DNA from: Purshia tridentata
Lineage: Eukaryota > Streptophyta > Magnoliopsida > Rosales > Rosaceae
Assembly (NCBI GenBank): GCA_003254885.1
Contig: QANT01007514.1
Location: forward strand, 1-64,000
Reading direction: 5' to 3'
Length of the DNA stretch: 64,000 bases
Shown here: positions 47,388-59,141 of the stretch, in pieces
How positions within the stretch are numbered: the stretch's first letter is position 1
How the letters are laid out: every line of letters begins with the position of its first letter
Notes under the pieces: generated by a model
What the model saw: the letters and a program-made list of their open reading frames with translations, nothing else
Databases searched by the model: none
Told to the model about the DNA's origin: nothing
Translations under genes and position numbers: made by a program

Positions 47388-47840
47388 AGTTATGTGCCGG
47401 CTGTTGTTAAGAATTAGTGGATCACATTATTAAAATATAAGTTGTTATGATCAATATAAAACTATGTAAAGAGTTAATGAATCACATTATTAAAATATAC
47501 ATTATTTGACTGTTTGAATAACTACGAGAAGCATTACAAAGTTAGTGGATCAATATAGAATGAAAAAAAGATGGTGAATCAATATAAAACTTTCTTTATA
47601 AAAAAAAAAAAAAAAAAGGACTAATGGTGCAATTTCTTCTATCTTTTATTATTATGTTTTATAATTGACTTATTATTTGATTCAAAAGTATACGCAAATT
47701 CCACATTTGACCTTGTGGAGAAAAACATTTTGATGTAAAACTGAGTCCTCTTTCACCTCTGCAGCCCCCAGCGGAGTATCCGTGTCTCCTCTGTGCAGCT
47801 CTGTGTGTCTCCCTTTCCCGCCTACTTAAACCTCTCGGAA

Positions 47841-50800
47841 ATGCTCTCTCAGACTCCCAAACCCATTTCCCTCTCCTTCTTCCAAAACCCTTCCATTCCC
47901 ATCTCCAATCCCAACCCTCCCACCCTCCGCTTCTCAGCTCCCAACTCCTCACTCTCACTCCTTCACCTCTTCCCGCTCTCTCGTCTTCGTCGACCCACGC
48001 TCGCAATGGCCGCCTCCAACTCTGAGTTCCCAAACGCCGCCGTTCCGCTCCCCCTCGCCCTCGACGATCGCGAGCTTGATCGCTTCGCCGCGGTTGCCAG
48101 CACGGTAGCCGACGCCTCCGGTGAAGTCATTCGAAAGTATTTCCGGCAGAAATTTGACATTCTTGATAAAGAAGATTCCAGTAAGTTTCTATATGTGTAT
48201 ATGCTTTGTTTGGTTGCTGAGAAAACTAAGAAACTTGGAAATGAACAGAATTTTTTGCATTGACTAAGCTGAGATAGTTAGTGTTAAGCTGAGTGAACTA
48301 GTTTTAAGAGAGTGAGTTAGTGATTGGTATGGACTTTTGCAGTGTTGGAAAATTATAATAATTCATTGATTTCCTGATTGATTATTTTACTGCAGGCCCT
48401 GTGACAATTGCAGATCAAACAGCTGAGGAAGCTATGGTTTCGATTATATCAGAAAACTTTCCTTCTCATGCTATGTAAGTTTGGTATGCAAATTGTTTCG
48501 TTTTCCTACAATTTCATTTGTTAGCTAGAAAGAAATATTATTACAACCTTTATGTGTATGATTGTTTTGGTTTCAGATTTGAAAATGATAGCTTTTGCTA
48601 AAGCTAGCTAACTCGTTTTATTAGATAGAGGGGTGTGGATTATGATTTAGCTTCTTTTTTTTTTTCTTTATTGTCCTTTTCTTACTGTTTCCTTGACAAC
48701 CCAATAAGAGAAAACTCATCTTGTCTAAAAGTTGAATTTTGTATGTACAACCATGAAGAGTTATTGTATTACAATAAACCCAATATTTGGTTTTGCAATG
48801 GCTAAAGTTACTGTAGAGTTGTATTGCAGTTATGGGGAGGAGAATGGGTGGAGGTGCAAAGAAAAGTTTGCAGACTATGTATGGGTTTTAGATCCAATAG
48901 ATGGGACAAAAAGTTTTATCACTGGTATGTTTCTTTTTTTTTTTTTTTTTTTTNTTTTTTTTTGTTATGAACTAAGCTTTTTCCAAGCCTACTTTGGTGA
49001 ATCTGCACCTTTTTTTTTCCCCAGGCAAACCCGTGTTTGGTACTCTCATTGCTCTGCTACAGCGGGGTAAACCAGTAAGAATGACCTGCCACAACATGCA
49101 TAAATAACTTTTTTTAAATACAAAATAAAAGTGAATATGCAATTGTGTTTCAAGGGAAATATTTTATACCATCGTATTCAACAGTTGGGAATAGAAGATA
49201 GCTTTTTTAAATAAAAAAAGAAGAAGTAAAAAACAGTAGTGTAAGAGAAGGGAAGAAAATAGATAGATCATCACTTCAGTCAGTTGAAAATAATTTTGCT
49301 TTTGTTTATGCACGCAAATCTATTTCCAGTTTCATGAGTGTAAAATTGCAAACTGAGTTAGATAGTTTCATATTGTTTGACTTCCAAGACTATATACTTT
49401 ATGCTTGAATTGATAATCTTTCTTTCTCCAGATTCTTGGCATAATTGATCAGCCTGTTTTAAGGGAAAGATGGGTTGGGCTAAGTGGAAGGAAAACTACA
49501 TTAAATGGACAAGTAGTGTACACACGAACTTGTGCAAATCTGGCAAAGGCTTATTTGTATGATTTTTCTCTTTTTCCTTTTTGAGTACCTTTCTATTTAT
49601 ACTATAATATTGTTGTACAGAAGGTAAATCAAGTGATCTCTATCTCACATTGTATAAAAAGTAAAATGTTAGCACACAAACCCTTTGAGAGATGGATGTA
49701 TAACCTTTTGTTTGTTTTGGTTTTTTTAGGATTTCTCTAATATTTTCAATTATTCCTCTGATTAGGTACACTACAAGCCCACATCTATTTAGTGCAGATG
49801 CAGAAGAGGCATTTATTCGTGTTAGAAATAAGGTCTGTTTGCATCCATTCATAAAGTAAAGAGGATGCATGGTTTTAAGCATTTAGGTGACATGGAGAAT
49901 ACTGCTCGGTATATGTGGGATGCACTTGTAAGATGTGGGCTATATGAGAGAATCAGATTCTGACCATAAGCATAACCTGAAAGGGAAAAAAATATATATA
50001 TATATATAGATAAGTTGGGCAATGTTACTGTTTTGGGTTTGGCTTTGCAATAAGTTAAAATATCGTCCATTATTGGTCCATGCATTTAATTCTAATTGTT
50101 GTATAAAGTTTATAAGCTTTTGAATTTCTTTTGCTTACTTTCTTTTTTTCCATCTATCTTTTACTTTTTGTGATGTTCCTATGTTTTTGGGGATAATCTG
50201 AGCAAATTCAAGTTGTCACTTGATAGTTGATACCAAGAAATATTGAGAGTGAACGTGAAATTGATGCTTCAGTGGAATTTCCTAGTATATAGTTAAGACA
50301 CCTGGAAGGTTTATGTGAAAACTTGACTACTAGGTTTATTCATATAGATTTTGTGCAGTAGTTGTTTTCATTCTTAAATATTCCATTTTTGGTCTGCAGG
50401 TGAAAGTGCCATTGTATGGCTGTGACTGCTATGCTTATGCCCTTCTGGCTTCTGGTTATGTGGATCTTGTTGTTGAGTCTGGTCTGAAGGTAAGTTGAAT
50501 TCTTCATTGTTAAATTGTCTATACGACTAATACACCAAGGGATGCACTTTCTTTTGGATATGTTCATAAAAATAGCTCTATTTCCATGGAAGATAGGGCA
50601 AACCAAACAGGGGATGCATTACATGAGTGGCACCTATTCTATTGACCTTTCTGGTTGAATTAGAGAAAAAAAAATATGGAACAGAAGGGACTTCTATTAT
50701 TTTCTGATGATGTGTCAGAATACCTCTATCATATGTGCCATTTGATTTTTTGCACTTTATGCTATGTGCATTTTGCTTTTCATTATTTTTTTTTTGCCTT

Positions 50801-51291
50801 TTGTTACAATGAACTGACTTTACTATGCAACCATACAAATCTAGTTGCACCTCTTCGTGACATATGAAAAATGTTATTGTGTTATTGCTTTTATCTAATA
50901 ATAATTAACTATTTTTTCAGCCATACGATTTTCTTTCACTGATACCTGTGATAGAAGGTGCTGGAGGTATCATAACTGATTGGAAAGGGCACCAGCTTTG
51001 TTGGGGGGCTTCTCCAAATTCACATGTAACAAGTATGCTAACTTCCAATAAAGTGTTTGTGCTGATATGGCTTTAGTTATATTATATCTCATCTCTTCCT
51101 GATTGGAGTCATATTGATTATTTGAGTTATAAAGTTTAATGCTATTATTTGTTTAATGTGCTGTTTAGCACTTACAACTGTGTACCTAAATTGGTGAATG
51201 GTTTCTGTTTTGTTCTCCAGGTTTTAATGTATTGGCAGCTGGAGATAAACAGATTCACCAACAAGCTCTAGAGTCGTTAAAATGGCAATGA
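47841..51291 (+). CDS. IMPL2: IMPL2-type bifunctional phosphatase (histidinol-phosphate phosphatase), plastid
   Basis: Nine exons: 47841-48180, 48396-48474, 48830-48924, 49025-49074, 49432-49556, 49766-49832, 50400-50489, 50921-51032 and 51221-51291; 342 aa. It belongs to the inositol-monophosphatase fold family; plant IMPL2 (HISN7) dephosphorylates histidinol phosphate in plastid histidine synthesis. The N-terminal ~55 residues (MLSQTPKPISLSFFQNPSIP...) are rich in Ser/Pro and lack acidic residues, as a transit peptide should. Metal-binding motifs are GEE (about 142-144) and DPIDGT (161-166); a third conserved block is PVIEGAGGIITDW. ATG 47841 is preferred because the transit peptide depends on it; an internal Met (48006) would remove it. 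Intron 3 contains a long T-run with one undetermined base (48954), outside coding sequence. Confidence 0.92.
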
Positions 51292-52865
51292 AAACCAAGA
51301 GCCAACGACATTGTGGAGCTAGGTATTGATCAATGGGTAAGAAGTGAAATGCAAAAGGTGATCAGGTGAAGCTGCATTTTTCTTCTCCGTATGATATACA
51401 TTGTGCAAGTAATTGCAGCAGAATTCATCTTCCAATATAATATATTCAGCAAGGAGATGCTCTCTCACATATCTAGATTTGTTGGCATTTTTTCCCAGCT
51501 AATCTTCAGTCGTAAAATAAAAAGAACCCAAAGTCACCTTCAAGCTGCTGTAGGTTTCTTATCCTATGATCTAAAACCAATGTTTTAATGTAATATGAAT
51601 ATGGATAGTTTCAGTCTCTTTTTTTAATAGATAGTATGCCCTGATTTTTTTTTGGTAAATAGATAGTATCAGTCTTTGATTCAACAACCCAAAAAAAAAA
51701 AAACAAAATTTGCTATCTGCAAACATGATTGCATGTTTAATGGGACTTGCATGGTGACTTGGTGAGAAAGCATCGTTCTTTAACATGATCTCATCTTCGA
51801 GCTCATGTCTCTTAATTGTCTAGTCAATGAGAGAAGGGCAAATAAAGCAAGTCTCTTGTGAGTACAAGTATAAGCACCAAGTGGCTCTACCATTTAAAGT
51901 TTCACTTAAGTCTCAAAAACACATACATGGACGAGGACCACTTCAAACATGTTGCAATCTGCGCAAGAGTTCCTATAAATGATGTTAATCATGGCATCAA
52001 GATGGAGTACATTGTTTCCCTAAGACACAACACAATTACAACCATTCAACCATTCAAATCTGCCCATGGAGAATGTAACTATGCAGGTGAAGAACATAAG
52101 TTAAAAAGAAAAAATTAAAACGTTCAAGAAAGTCAAAAAACTTCATGGGCAAATTTGAAAATCAACTAAATAAAAAATATGAAAAATATACAAGATGAAA
52201 GAGCAGTGCAAGGGAGTTTTGTGGAGTGCTAAAATTGTTTCCCTATTTTTTAACTATAGGGTTTCTATTTAAATTCTGTTATATTCATCCATCAAACAAA
52301 TTTTATTAAGGTAGCTGGTGGGGCCATACAACATCATGTTTGAAGAATTTATAAATTTAGATATTGCTCGTATGATGTACAATTACATTTGATGGTGGAA
52401 AATTTATATTCTAATAATTTCGTCAATCAAAAATCAAAAGTGTAGTTGCATACCGCACAAATAAGTTTACATAGTTTTTAAGTTCTTGGATTTAGTTATC
52501 CAAGAGGTGAAAAGAAGCTTAGTTAGCTTTCATTGCCATATCATTTAGTAGTTTAGAGAAAGCCAACTCAATATCTTTTCAACTTTTGAATAGTTGGAAC
52601 TTGGATCTAACAAAATCCAAAAGCTTAAAAAAATCTGTCTGTTGTCACATGACCCCAAGCCCTAACTTTGAAGGTGTAATTTACTCCAAAAATTTGTACG
52701 AGTTGTGTTTAGTTTGGCTTGAATTATTTTATTGATCGATTTTAAAATATAACTGAACCGGATGAACCGGTCTGGTTATTGGTTTTGATACCCTAAACTG
52801 GCGGTTTAACCGAACTGATCCAGTCTTATATTAACTCATCCACGTGGGATCATTTCATTGGTGAA
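51292..52865. other. Gene-free stretch between IMPL2 and mitochondrial uL14
   Basis: IMPL2 3' UTR, then AT-rich DNA with no supported gene. A segment at 52741-52830 alternates AACCGG and CGGTT words (ACTGAACCGGATGAACCGG), a composition common in hAT-type transposon ends, next to the uL14m promoter. Confidence 0.45.
51626..51669 (-). repeat. Micro-insertion flanked by 12-bp direct repeats
   Basis: AATAGATAGTAT occurs at 51626-51637 and 51658-51669. The 20-bp body reads TACCAAAAAAAAATCAGGGC on the minus strand: ACC, A-run, TC. This resembles the body at 33648-33675 (ACC, A-run, TC). Confidence 0.45.
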
Positions 52866-53153
52866 ATGAATGAATTACCGTGGTCCTCACCACAACCAAT
52901 CTCTATTTCTGGAAACCTAATCACCCTAGCTAGCAACCACTCTCTTCTCTCATTCATACTCTCTCTCTACTCTCAGTCTTTCACCATCTCACTCCGACAC
53001 CGAGGCTCAGCCGCTCTTCCTCTTTCCCGGTCAATAATATTATTGCCGGAATCTGAGCTCCGTTCAACTAACGAGTTTGGACCAGCATTTGAGACCCTGA
53101 AGCTTTCGCTGTGGTTGAAAAAAGTTACTGTTACGGAATGGCCGCAGCATTGA
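52866..53153 (+). promoter_or_regulatory. Possible upstream ORF overlapping the uL14m start codon
   Basis: An ATG at 52866 opens a 95-codon frame that ends at 53153, 16 nt past the uL14m ATG (53138) and in another frame. If transcription starts upstream of 52866, ribosomes initiating here would bypass the main start. The peptide (MNELPWSSPQPISISG...) matches nothing I recognise. Transcript starts are unknown, so this may simply be promoter. Confidence 0.3.
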
Positions 53154-54880
53154 CTTCAAAGTGTTCCCGCGGTATGTGATTTTCACAGGGGTTTTCAAGT
53201 AATCTATTTGTACTAGTTGTGTCATTTATTGCTCAATAGTAGACTCAAGGCGATTCAATTAGTGTTATGAGAATCGCTGTAAACTTTGATTCTTCAAGAA
53301 CCAGGAGTTTGTTGTTTATTTTGTTGGAATTGATTATGTGGAAATTAGATGAATTTGGGACATCATGGCAAAGCAGTTTGGGGTAGAGAGCTAAAAAAGT
53401 ATAAATAATTAACAAATCTAGCAAAAAGCTCTGATATCAATCAACACTTTCCAAATTATGGCTCTTTAGTGTGGGATGTAAAATGCATGTCTTGAAATAT
53501 TTCTATGTTGCACTGAATCATATTTTTCTGATTTTCCTGGATTATAACAGTAATTTAAGCTTTTGGGTCTATGCTCTATACTTATTTTCTTACTTCTTTA
53601 CTCACTGCAATCACTCTGCTGGAAAACAAACCTAGTGGGCCGTTCATTGTTGGGGGGCATCAGCAACAACTTGTCTGGCTTATTGAGCACATCAAATGAG
53701 ATGACATGCAGCACTTTCTTGTCTCAGGTCAGTGTGTTTATCCGATGCTTCATTGAAGATTATAACCATGATTCGGTAATATATTCATTAAATTTTAGTA
53801 GGATTATCGCAGGTTGGATTGGAGTACATGTTAGGTTTATATCTTTTGAATTATAGTGAAACTGTTTGGTGTGCATGAAAAATTAAATTTGTTTTAGCGG
53901 ATGTTTTAAATCTTGAATATTTTAGGTTGTAGAGAATTGAGAGTTTCTTGTAATCATGTGTTGGTGCCATTTGTGGAGTAGTTTAGAAGAATTAACCGAA
54001 AAAGCTAGTTTGGACAAGCTTATTGGCTGAGCCCAATGGTTGAGCAGATGCGTTGTTAATTAATTCCAGATTGTCTACTCTTTTTGGTGGTTATCCTCTT
54101 ATCTGTCTGCTTTTTGTGTAAGATGTTTAGGTCAAGATGAAAATTTTATCAGGAGGATTGGTTATTATAGACATAGGCCAGTTGCATCATGATTATCCAC
54201 AAAACTAGGACTTGCAATAGCCAGTTTATGTAGAAAGCTGACGGGAGATCATGAAATGGACTAGATTTGTTTTTCAACGTTGCAAATGTATCACTGCTGG
54301 TGGTTTACATCATTGCAAATTATTTTAATCAAAGTTTTAAGTTTTTAACTCATTGCACATTAAGAAAAATGTTTGAAGTCATGGTCAATCAATTTCCCAT
54401 ATCGATCTTGCTAAATTGCACATTAAATGGTCAACTGTTTTATTACTTCTCGTGCTGACATGAGCTTGATTTATATTTTCTGTTATTTTTGCATTTTTGT
54501 AGCAGCAAAGGACTTTCATACAGATGAGGACTGTTCTCAAAGTTGTGGACAACTCAGGAGCGAAGAAGGTGATGTGCATACAAGCTTTGAAGGGGAAGAA
54601 GAAAGGGGCAAGGTTGGGAGACACTATTGTTGCATCAGTAAAGGAGGCTCATCCCAATGGAAAAGTTAAAAAAGGAGTAGTTGTATATGGTGTGGTTGTC
54701 CGTGCTGCCATGCAACGAGGCCGTTGTGACGGGAGTGAGGTCAAGTTTGATGACAATGCTGTGGTACTTGTAGACAAGCAAGGCCAGCCAATCGGAACTA
54801 GAGTATTTGGACCTGTCCCACATGAGTTGAGGAAGAAAAAGCATGTCAAGATTCTTAGTTTGGCAGAGCACATTGCCTGA
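53138..54880 (+). CDS. HLL: Mitochondrial ribosomal protein uL14m (HUELLENLOS type)
   Basis: Three exons: 53138-53171, 53636-53727 and 54503-54880; 167 aa. uL14 is a core large-subunit protein at the subunit interface. The bacterial-like domain starts at [20 protein letters not shown] and includes [25 protein letters not shown] and [13 protein letters not shown]. The N-terminal ~50 residues ([19 protein letters not shown]..) fit a mitochondrial presequence and match the Arabidopsis HUELLENLOS start as I remember it; loss of that gene affects ovule development. A short insertion found in some relatives before 'QPIGTRVFG' is absent. The exon-3 acceptor is a TAGCAG (NAGNAG) tandem, so one Gln may be optional. 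The next gene is another mitoribosomal protein. Confidence 0.9.
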
Positions 54881-55633
54881 AGTGTGGAGCACAATGGAAT
54901 GCAGATGTACAATAAGAACAGAATGTTCTTATCTTCTGATCACTTGTACAAGTAATTAGGTGTTCAAATTTATTTCACAATACACAAGTGACCAGTTTTT
55001 TCAGTTAGGTCTTGTAATGCTCAAGCTCTCCTGTTACTTTTATAGCCCACTCATGTGTAATGAATAATTAACAAAATCAAGGTTGGGTTTTGCGGTTTGT
55101 CAAGTTTTGATTTCAATTTATAGAATCAGCACTGAATAATTATGAATATTGGGCAGGCAGATTCTATTTTTTCATTGCAAGTTTTGGATTGAATCACACA
55201 AACAATATTCAATATATTCTTTACTAAGAACCATCAACCAGAAATCATGAAATTTAGAAATCTAATCTTCAAACAGTGTTTTGAGCGTCAATCGAGAAGT
55301 ACTCGAATTCTCCTCGGGTACTGGTTCAAGTTACTCCAGAGATTGATTTCTAAATTTTTTTGAAAAAATTGCTAAAAGTTTTTAAAGCAAACAAATTTTA
55401 GTTGGTTTTTATTCTGTTTACAAAAAGAGGGCAATATTGTAAAAATTCTGGAAAAAAAAAGGTTGTGGGGTTTAGAAAGAAAAAAATGGGGATTCTTTAG
55501 AATTACCCGCGAGCCTAACGTAGCGCTTGATTGAGTTTCCGAGCTCAACCAAAAGCCCTAGGGTTTTACATTTCCGAGCTCTACTCTCTTTCACTGTCTG
55601 TGACTCTGTGAGTGCACGTACGTCGGTCAGAGA
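54881..55633. other. Intergenic stretch between uL14m and bL17m
   Basis: The uL14m 3' UTR lies first. An AT-rich stretch follows, then the bL17m promoter and leader from about 55500. No other gene is seen. Confidence 0.5.
55559..55566 (+). promoter_or_regulatory. Telo-box upstream of bL17m
   Basis: TAGGGTTT, the reverse complement of the telo-box AAACCCTA, lies 68 bp upstream of the ATG in the context AGCCCTAGGGTTTTAC. Telo-boxes near the transcription start are a known feature of plant ribosomal-protein genes. Confidence 0.7.
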
Positions 55634-58311
55634 ATGACGAAGTTCAGGAAGCTAGGCCGACACACTGGTCACCGCATGTCCATGCTCAGGTTCCTAATTA
55701 ATTTTCCCAATTTTAATTTCACATTTATTTTGGTTTTTGAGCTCTGCTTTAGCATAATTTCCATGCCCAAAAGCTTTATCTTAATTTGTTTTAATAAAAA
55801 GATTCTGATTATCAACTCCAGGACGATGGTGTCGCAGTTGGTGAAGCACGAGCGCATTGAAACCACTGTTGCCAAGGTACTCCTTCTTCGTCTTCTCTGG
55901 AAATTTCCACATTTTTACAATTTTAAGGGTTTTCTGGGGTTGTGAGTTTAGTTAATTATTGCGATTGAAGTATCTGATTATAACTTTTAGAATGAATTTT
56001 AACTGAGGAAATTTGGGTCATTTTGATTAACAAACCTTCATGAGACTCCGTAAATTCCACATTTTTGGATGATTGGGGGGAGTTTTTATATTAAGTTTCA
56101 GTTTCTAAATTTTTTAATTTTCAATAAAAGCAATTTTGTGTTTGGTTATTTTCATTTTGTTTTCTTTTATTTGCAGGCAAAAGAGATTCGACGTGAGGCT
56201 GATAAAATGGTGCAGCTTGGAAAAGAGGTGCGCATTGATTCTGCTAACAATTATGCTTAAGATTAAATTTTTAATCTTCCTAAGATGAAATCTTTGGTTT
56301 TTTTAGCTGATATATTCATAGGTTGGCCAATAGCCATTGAAGAGGATCTCAAAGTGGCTATTTCTACTGACAATATCAATCTATCTAACTCTTCAATTAA
56401 GGAAATTAATATGTCTAAAATAACCCACTTTTTAAATGATATATGAGGAATATGTCTTTGAGTGACCATTGTAATTGCATAAAAAATTGTATTTGATCTG
56501 AGATAGCCCAATATTACTTTATCAGATTGAAATATGAGGTGCATGCATTGGAGTGACCTTGAGTTGCATTGGGTATGCTTCATGTTATCCTTGCTCAAGG
56601 AATCAAGTTTTTGAACTTTTAAAGTTCCAAACACATGTTTGGTGTTTTTTACTTTGGTCTGCAGATGTGGACCTTACAATTCATTTAAACACTGTGCATG
56701 TATTTTTGGTAATTCAGTTATTCTGTGTTTGGGTATTCAAATCACTTGTCTGATTAAGGCATTACTAGATTAATTGAATGGAAAAGGCTAGTTGGACCTG
56801 CTGTTTGGATCCGAAATATCTACAGAAATAGATAGGTTAGTTTAGTATTTGTTGGAGAGTGACCTAATAGAGGTTGTGGTAATCACACATATTTTTTCTA
56901 GGGGGGGTAAAGAAGGAAATTTTGTAAACCAAAATTTTGGATTTTTGTTTTATTATTTTCTTTTTGGGGCATGAGGGGCTCTCCTAAGTCCCAACAAAAT
57001 CTTCAAGCAAGTTCATATTTATATGACAAGGAAAATTAAAACTCCAATTACTTTACCTAATAAATCATATCCTAGAGAAGCCATAAAGTCAACTGCTCAG
57101 TCAGTTTTATGATACATTGAGTTATTTCTCAACCAAAAAAATGAAAATGATTTATTTGAAACTCTCTTATATTAATTAGAATATTTGTATTTTGAGAGGA
57201 TTGCTTTGACAAACCCAGTGAATGTCTATCCACAAACACCTTAAAAGGTATCTGGCAAAGTTCTAACTCAAAATCTGGGTGTAAGATTCTGAGGTATTTA
57301 TTGAAATATGCTTGCCTGCACATTAGTTTTCTGGTGTAGAGTTTGGGGTTATCTTTACCATAGATTCACTTTTATTGGAATTTTCTTGTCTTCTAGCATG
57401 ATTATATCCTCTTTCAAAATTGTCACAGGGTACTCTCTGTGCGGCAAGGCGTGCTGCTGCTTTTGTGCGTGGGGATGATGTAATGCACAAGCTATTTACA
57501 GAACTGGCTTATCGATACAAGTGAGTCTCAAACCTCTTTGTTTTTCTAAGTCTTCTTTGTGTTTGTTACATTGGTTGGATGTTATGTTACAGAGATCGAG
57601 CAGGTGGATACACAAGACTACTTCGGACTCGTATACGAGTTGGCGATGCTGCACCAATGGCCTATATTGAGTAAGGCTTTTATTTATTAGTTGACCGAAA
57701 TATGTTTGCCTAATTTAGAGACTTGTAGAGGTGGCAGGGGTAATTTACCCACTCTAAATGAGTATCAGACCACCCATTTCACATTTGGGTGAGGGATGAT
57801 CCATTTAAGACATAAGTGTGTGATATATAGGCACACTCGTGACCCAGCCAAACAGAAAACAATGAGGAGACAAATCCACCCATTCAGCCCATCAATTCGA
57901 ATTCTAAGAAAAATCAAGTGGGGTCACAGAAACATCAAATGAGATCAAGCACCAACATCAGCAGCACAATTCGCTTGTCTACCTACCCAACCAACCAATT
58001 TAAATGCCTTCTCAGTCAATTTATGAGTTCAAATTTGTCAATAGTAAAGAGTGAAATTCTATCCGTTAGATATATCTAGTAGTACATAATTTGTTCAGTG
58101 TCTGCTTTCATCAACATTGATTGAGGTTGTATTTCCTTTTGACTATGAATTGGCACACTTGTGTAGGTTCATTGACAGAGAGAATGAGCTCAGACAATCA
58201 AAACCACCAACTCCTCAACCACCACAGAGAGCTCCCATGGATCCTTGGACAAGATCCAAGCTTTGCAAGCAGTTTGCACCTCCAAAAGAAGATAACAGCT
58301 CTGGGATTTGA
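55634..58311 (+). CDS. Ribosomal protein bL17, mitochondrial type
   Basis: Six exons: 55634-55689, 55822-55876, 56177-56227, 57429-57520, 57593-57670 and 58167-58311; 158 aa. bL17 lies near the exit tunnel of bacterial-type large subunits. The start [19 protein letters not shown] is the canonical bL17 N-terminus. [39 protein letters not shown] and [20 protein letters not shown] follow. The extended C-terminus ([20 protein letters not shown]) is typical of the plant mitochondrial form. No separate presequence is visible, as in Arabidopsis homologues that begin directly with the mature-like sequence. Intron 3 (1.2 kb) is the longest; intron 5 contains a TAGAGGTGGCA word resembling a hAT end, without a partner. 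Confidence 0.92.
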
Positions 58312-58907
58312 TTTACGGTTTTGACATTTATTTTCATAATTTCCTTAGAGAAAGTCTCCAATATCTTGTGATGCTCTCCAGAGAACTCGCATTTTTCTTT
58401 TTTGGTCTGTTAACTTCTTCGATTTCTTGTGATTCATAGGTCCAGGTTGCACTTGGGTTCTGCCTATCTATTTTATGTTTATTAATCAATTTCAATTGTA
58501 ACCAGAGAGAGAAAAATTTATATGGCAATTCCATTAAAATTTCAAGAGTGTTACATCTGGGTTTTACAACTTTTACTGTATATATCTGGCGAGTGGCCGT
58601 GTCTGAGCTGCATCAGGCTGTGTATAGTTATGGGTTGAATACGCAATATACGCAAGACAAGGTCATTTTGCACATTAAATCTTCGAGTTGTCTTGACTTC
58701 CAAAAGATCAAAATTTAAGGTAGCCTCCCTATGGAGGGAACGGAACCAAAAAATTTCATAAACTTTAGAGCCAAGACCAAAATTAGCACAAGCATCAACC
58801 CCGAGTAGTCCATTATGAATTACCATTTAGTTCTTCCTTAAATATATATATATATATATATATATATCTTGAATTAATTACGTAAGTGTATTCAACCCAA
58901 TCTTGAG
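58312..58907. other. bL17m 3' UTR and intergenic DNA with a TA microsatellite
   Basis: No gene is visible. A TA dinucleotide run lies at about 58842-58867, just before the copia relic. Confidence 0.5.
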
Positions 58908-59141
58908 GAGCAGAGGATGCCTTCAGATGCAAATTGGGTATGTTACCCAGTTGATAGATGTTCCACCAATGATTTCCACATATTCTTAGGCCTAACCTTA
59001 TCAGCTGGAGTGCCAAGAAGTAGCCAAAAAGTGGCATGTTCTTCCACTAAAGCTAAGTACAGAACATTGGCCCTTCGCAAGGCCTTTGAGGTCAGATTAA
59101 TCTGTTCTGAAGATCAATTAGCAGATCAATTAGGCCTTTGA
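58908..59141 (+). pseudogene. Ty1/copia polyprotein relic (RNase H end)
   Basis: The plus strand encodes PSDANWVCYPVDRCSTNDF, then FLGLTLSAGVPRSSQKVACS, STKAKYRTLAL and finally VRLICSEDQLADQLGL before a stop. These match, in order, the copia RNase H phrases 'SDADWAGCPDDRRSTSG', 'SWSSKKQ..VARSSTEAEYRALA' and the C-terminal 'VRFICSKDQLAD'. About 70 residues between the last two are missing. No intact polyprotein, primer-binding site or LTR pair was found nearby, so it is a dead fragment. Confidence 0.75.

Larger units (their letters stand above)
44997..47840. other. Gene-free stretch between WDR3 and IMPL2
   Basis: WDR3 3' UTR sequence, then no supported gene. It contains a 36-bp tandem duplication (45497), diverged direct repeats (46021-46352), a palindromic T(n)-GGCC-A(n) word at about 46411-46434, a GGGC-rich segment (46840-47050) that looks like transposon debris, and minisatellite-like duplications (47176-47387). 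Confidence 0.5.

Noticed and set aside
47793-47840. Earlier start of IMPL2 (GTG at 47793).
   Set aside because: Non-ATG; ATG 47841 already gives a full transit peptide.
52741-52830. AACCGG-rich segment as a complete hAT element.
   Set aside because: Only composition supports it; no termini or target duplication could be placed.
57727-58160. TAGAGGTGGCA in bL17m intron 5 as the start of a hAT element.
   Set aside because: No opposite terminus (TGCCACCTCTA) or 8-bp duplication found within the intron.
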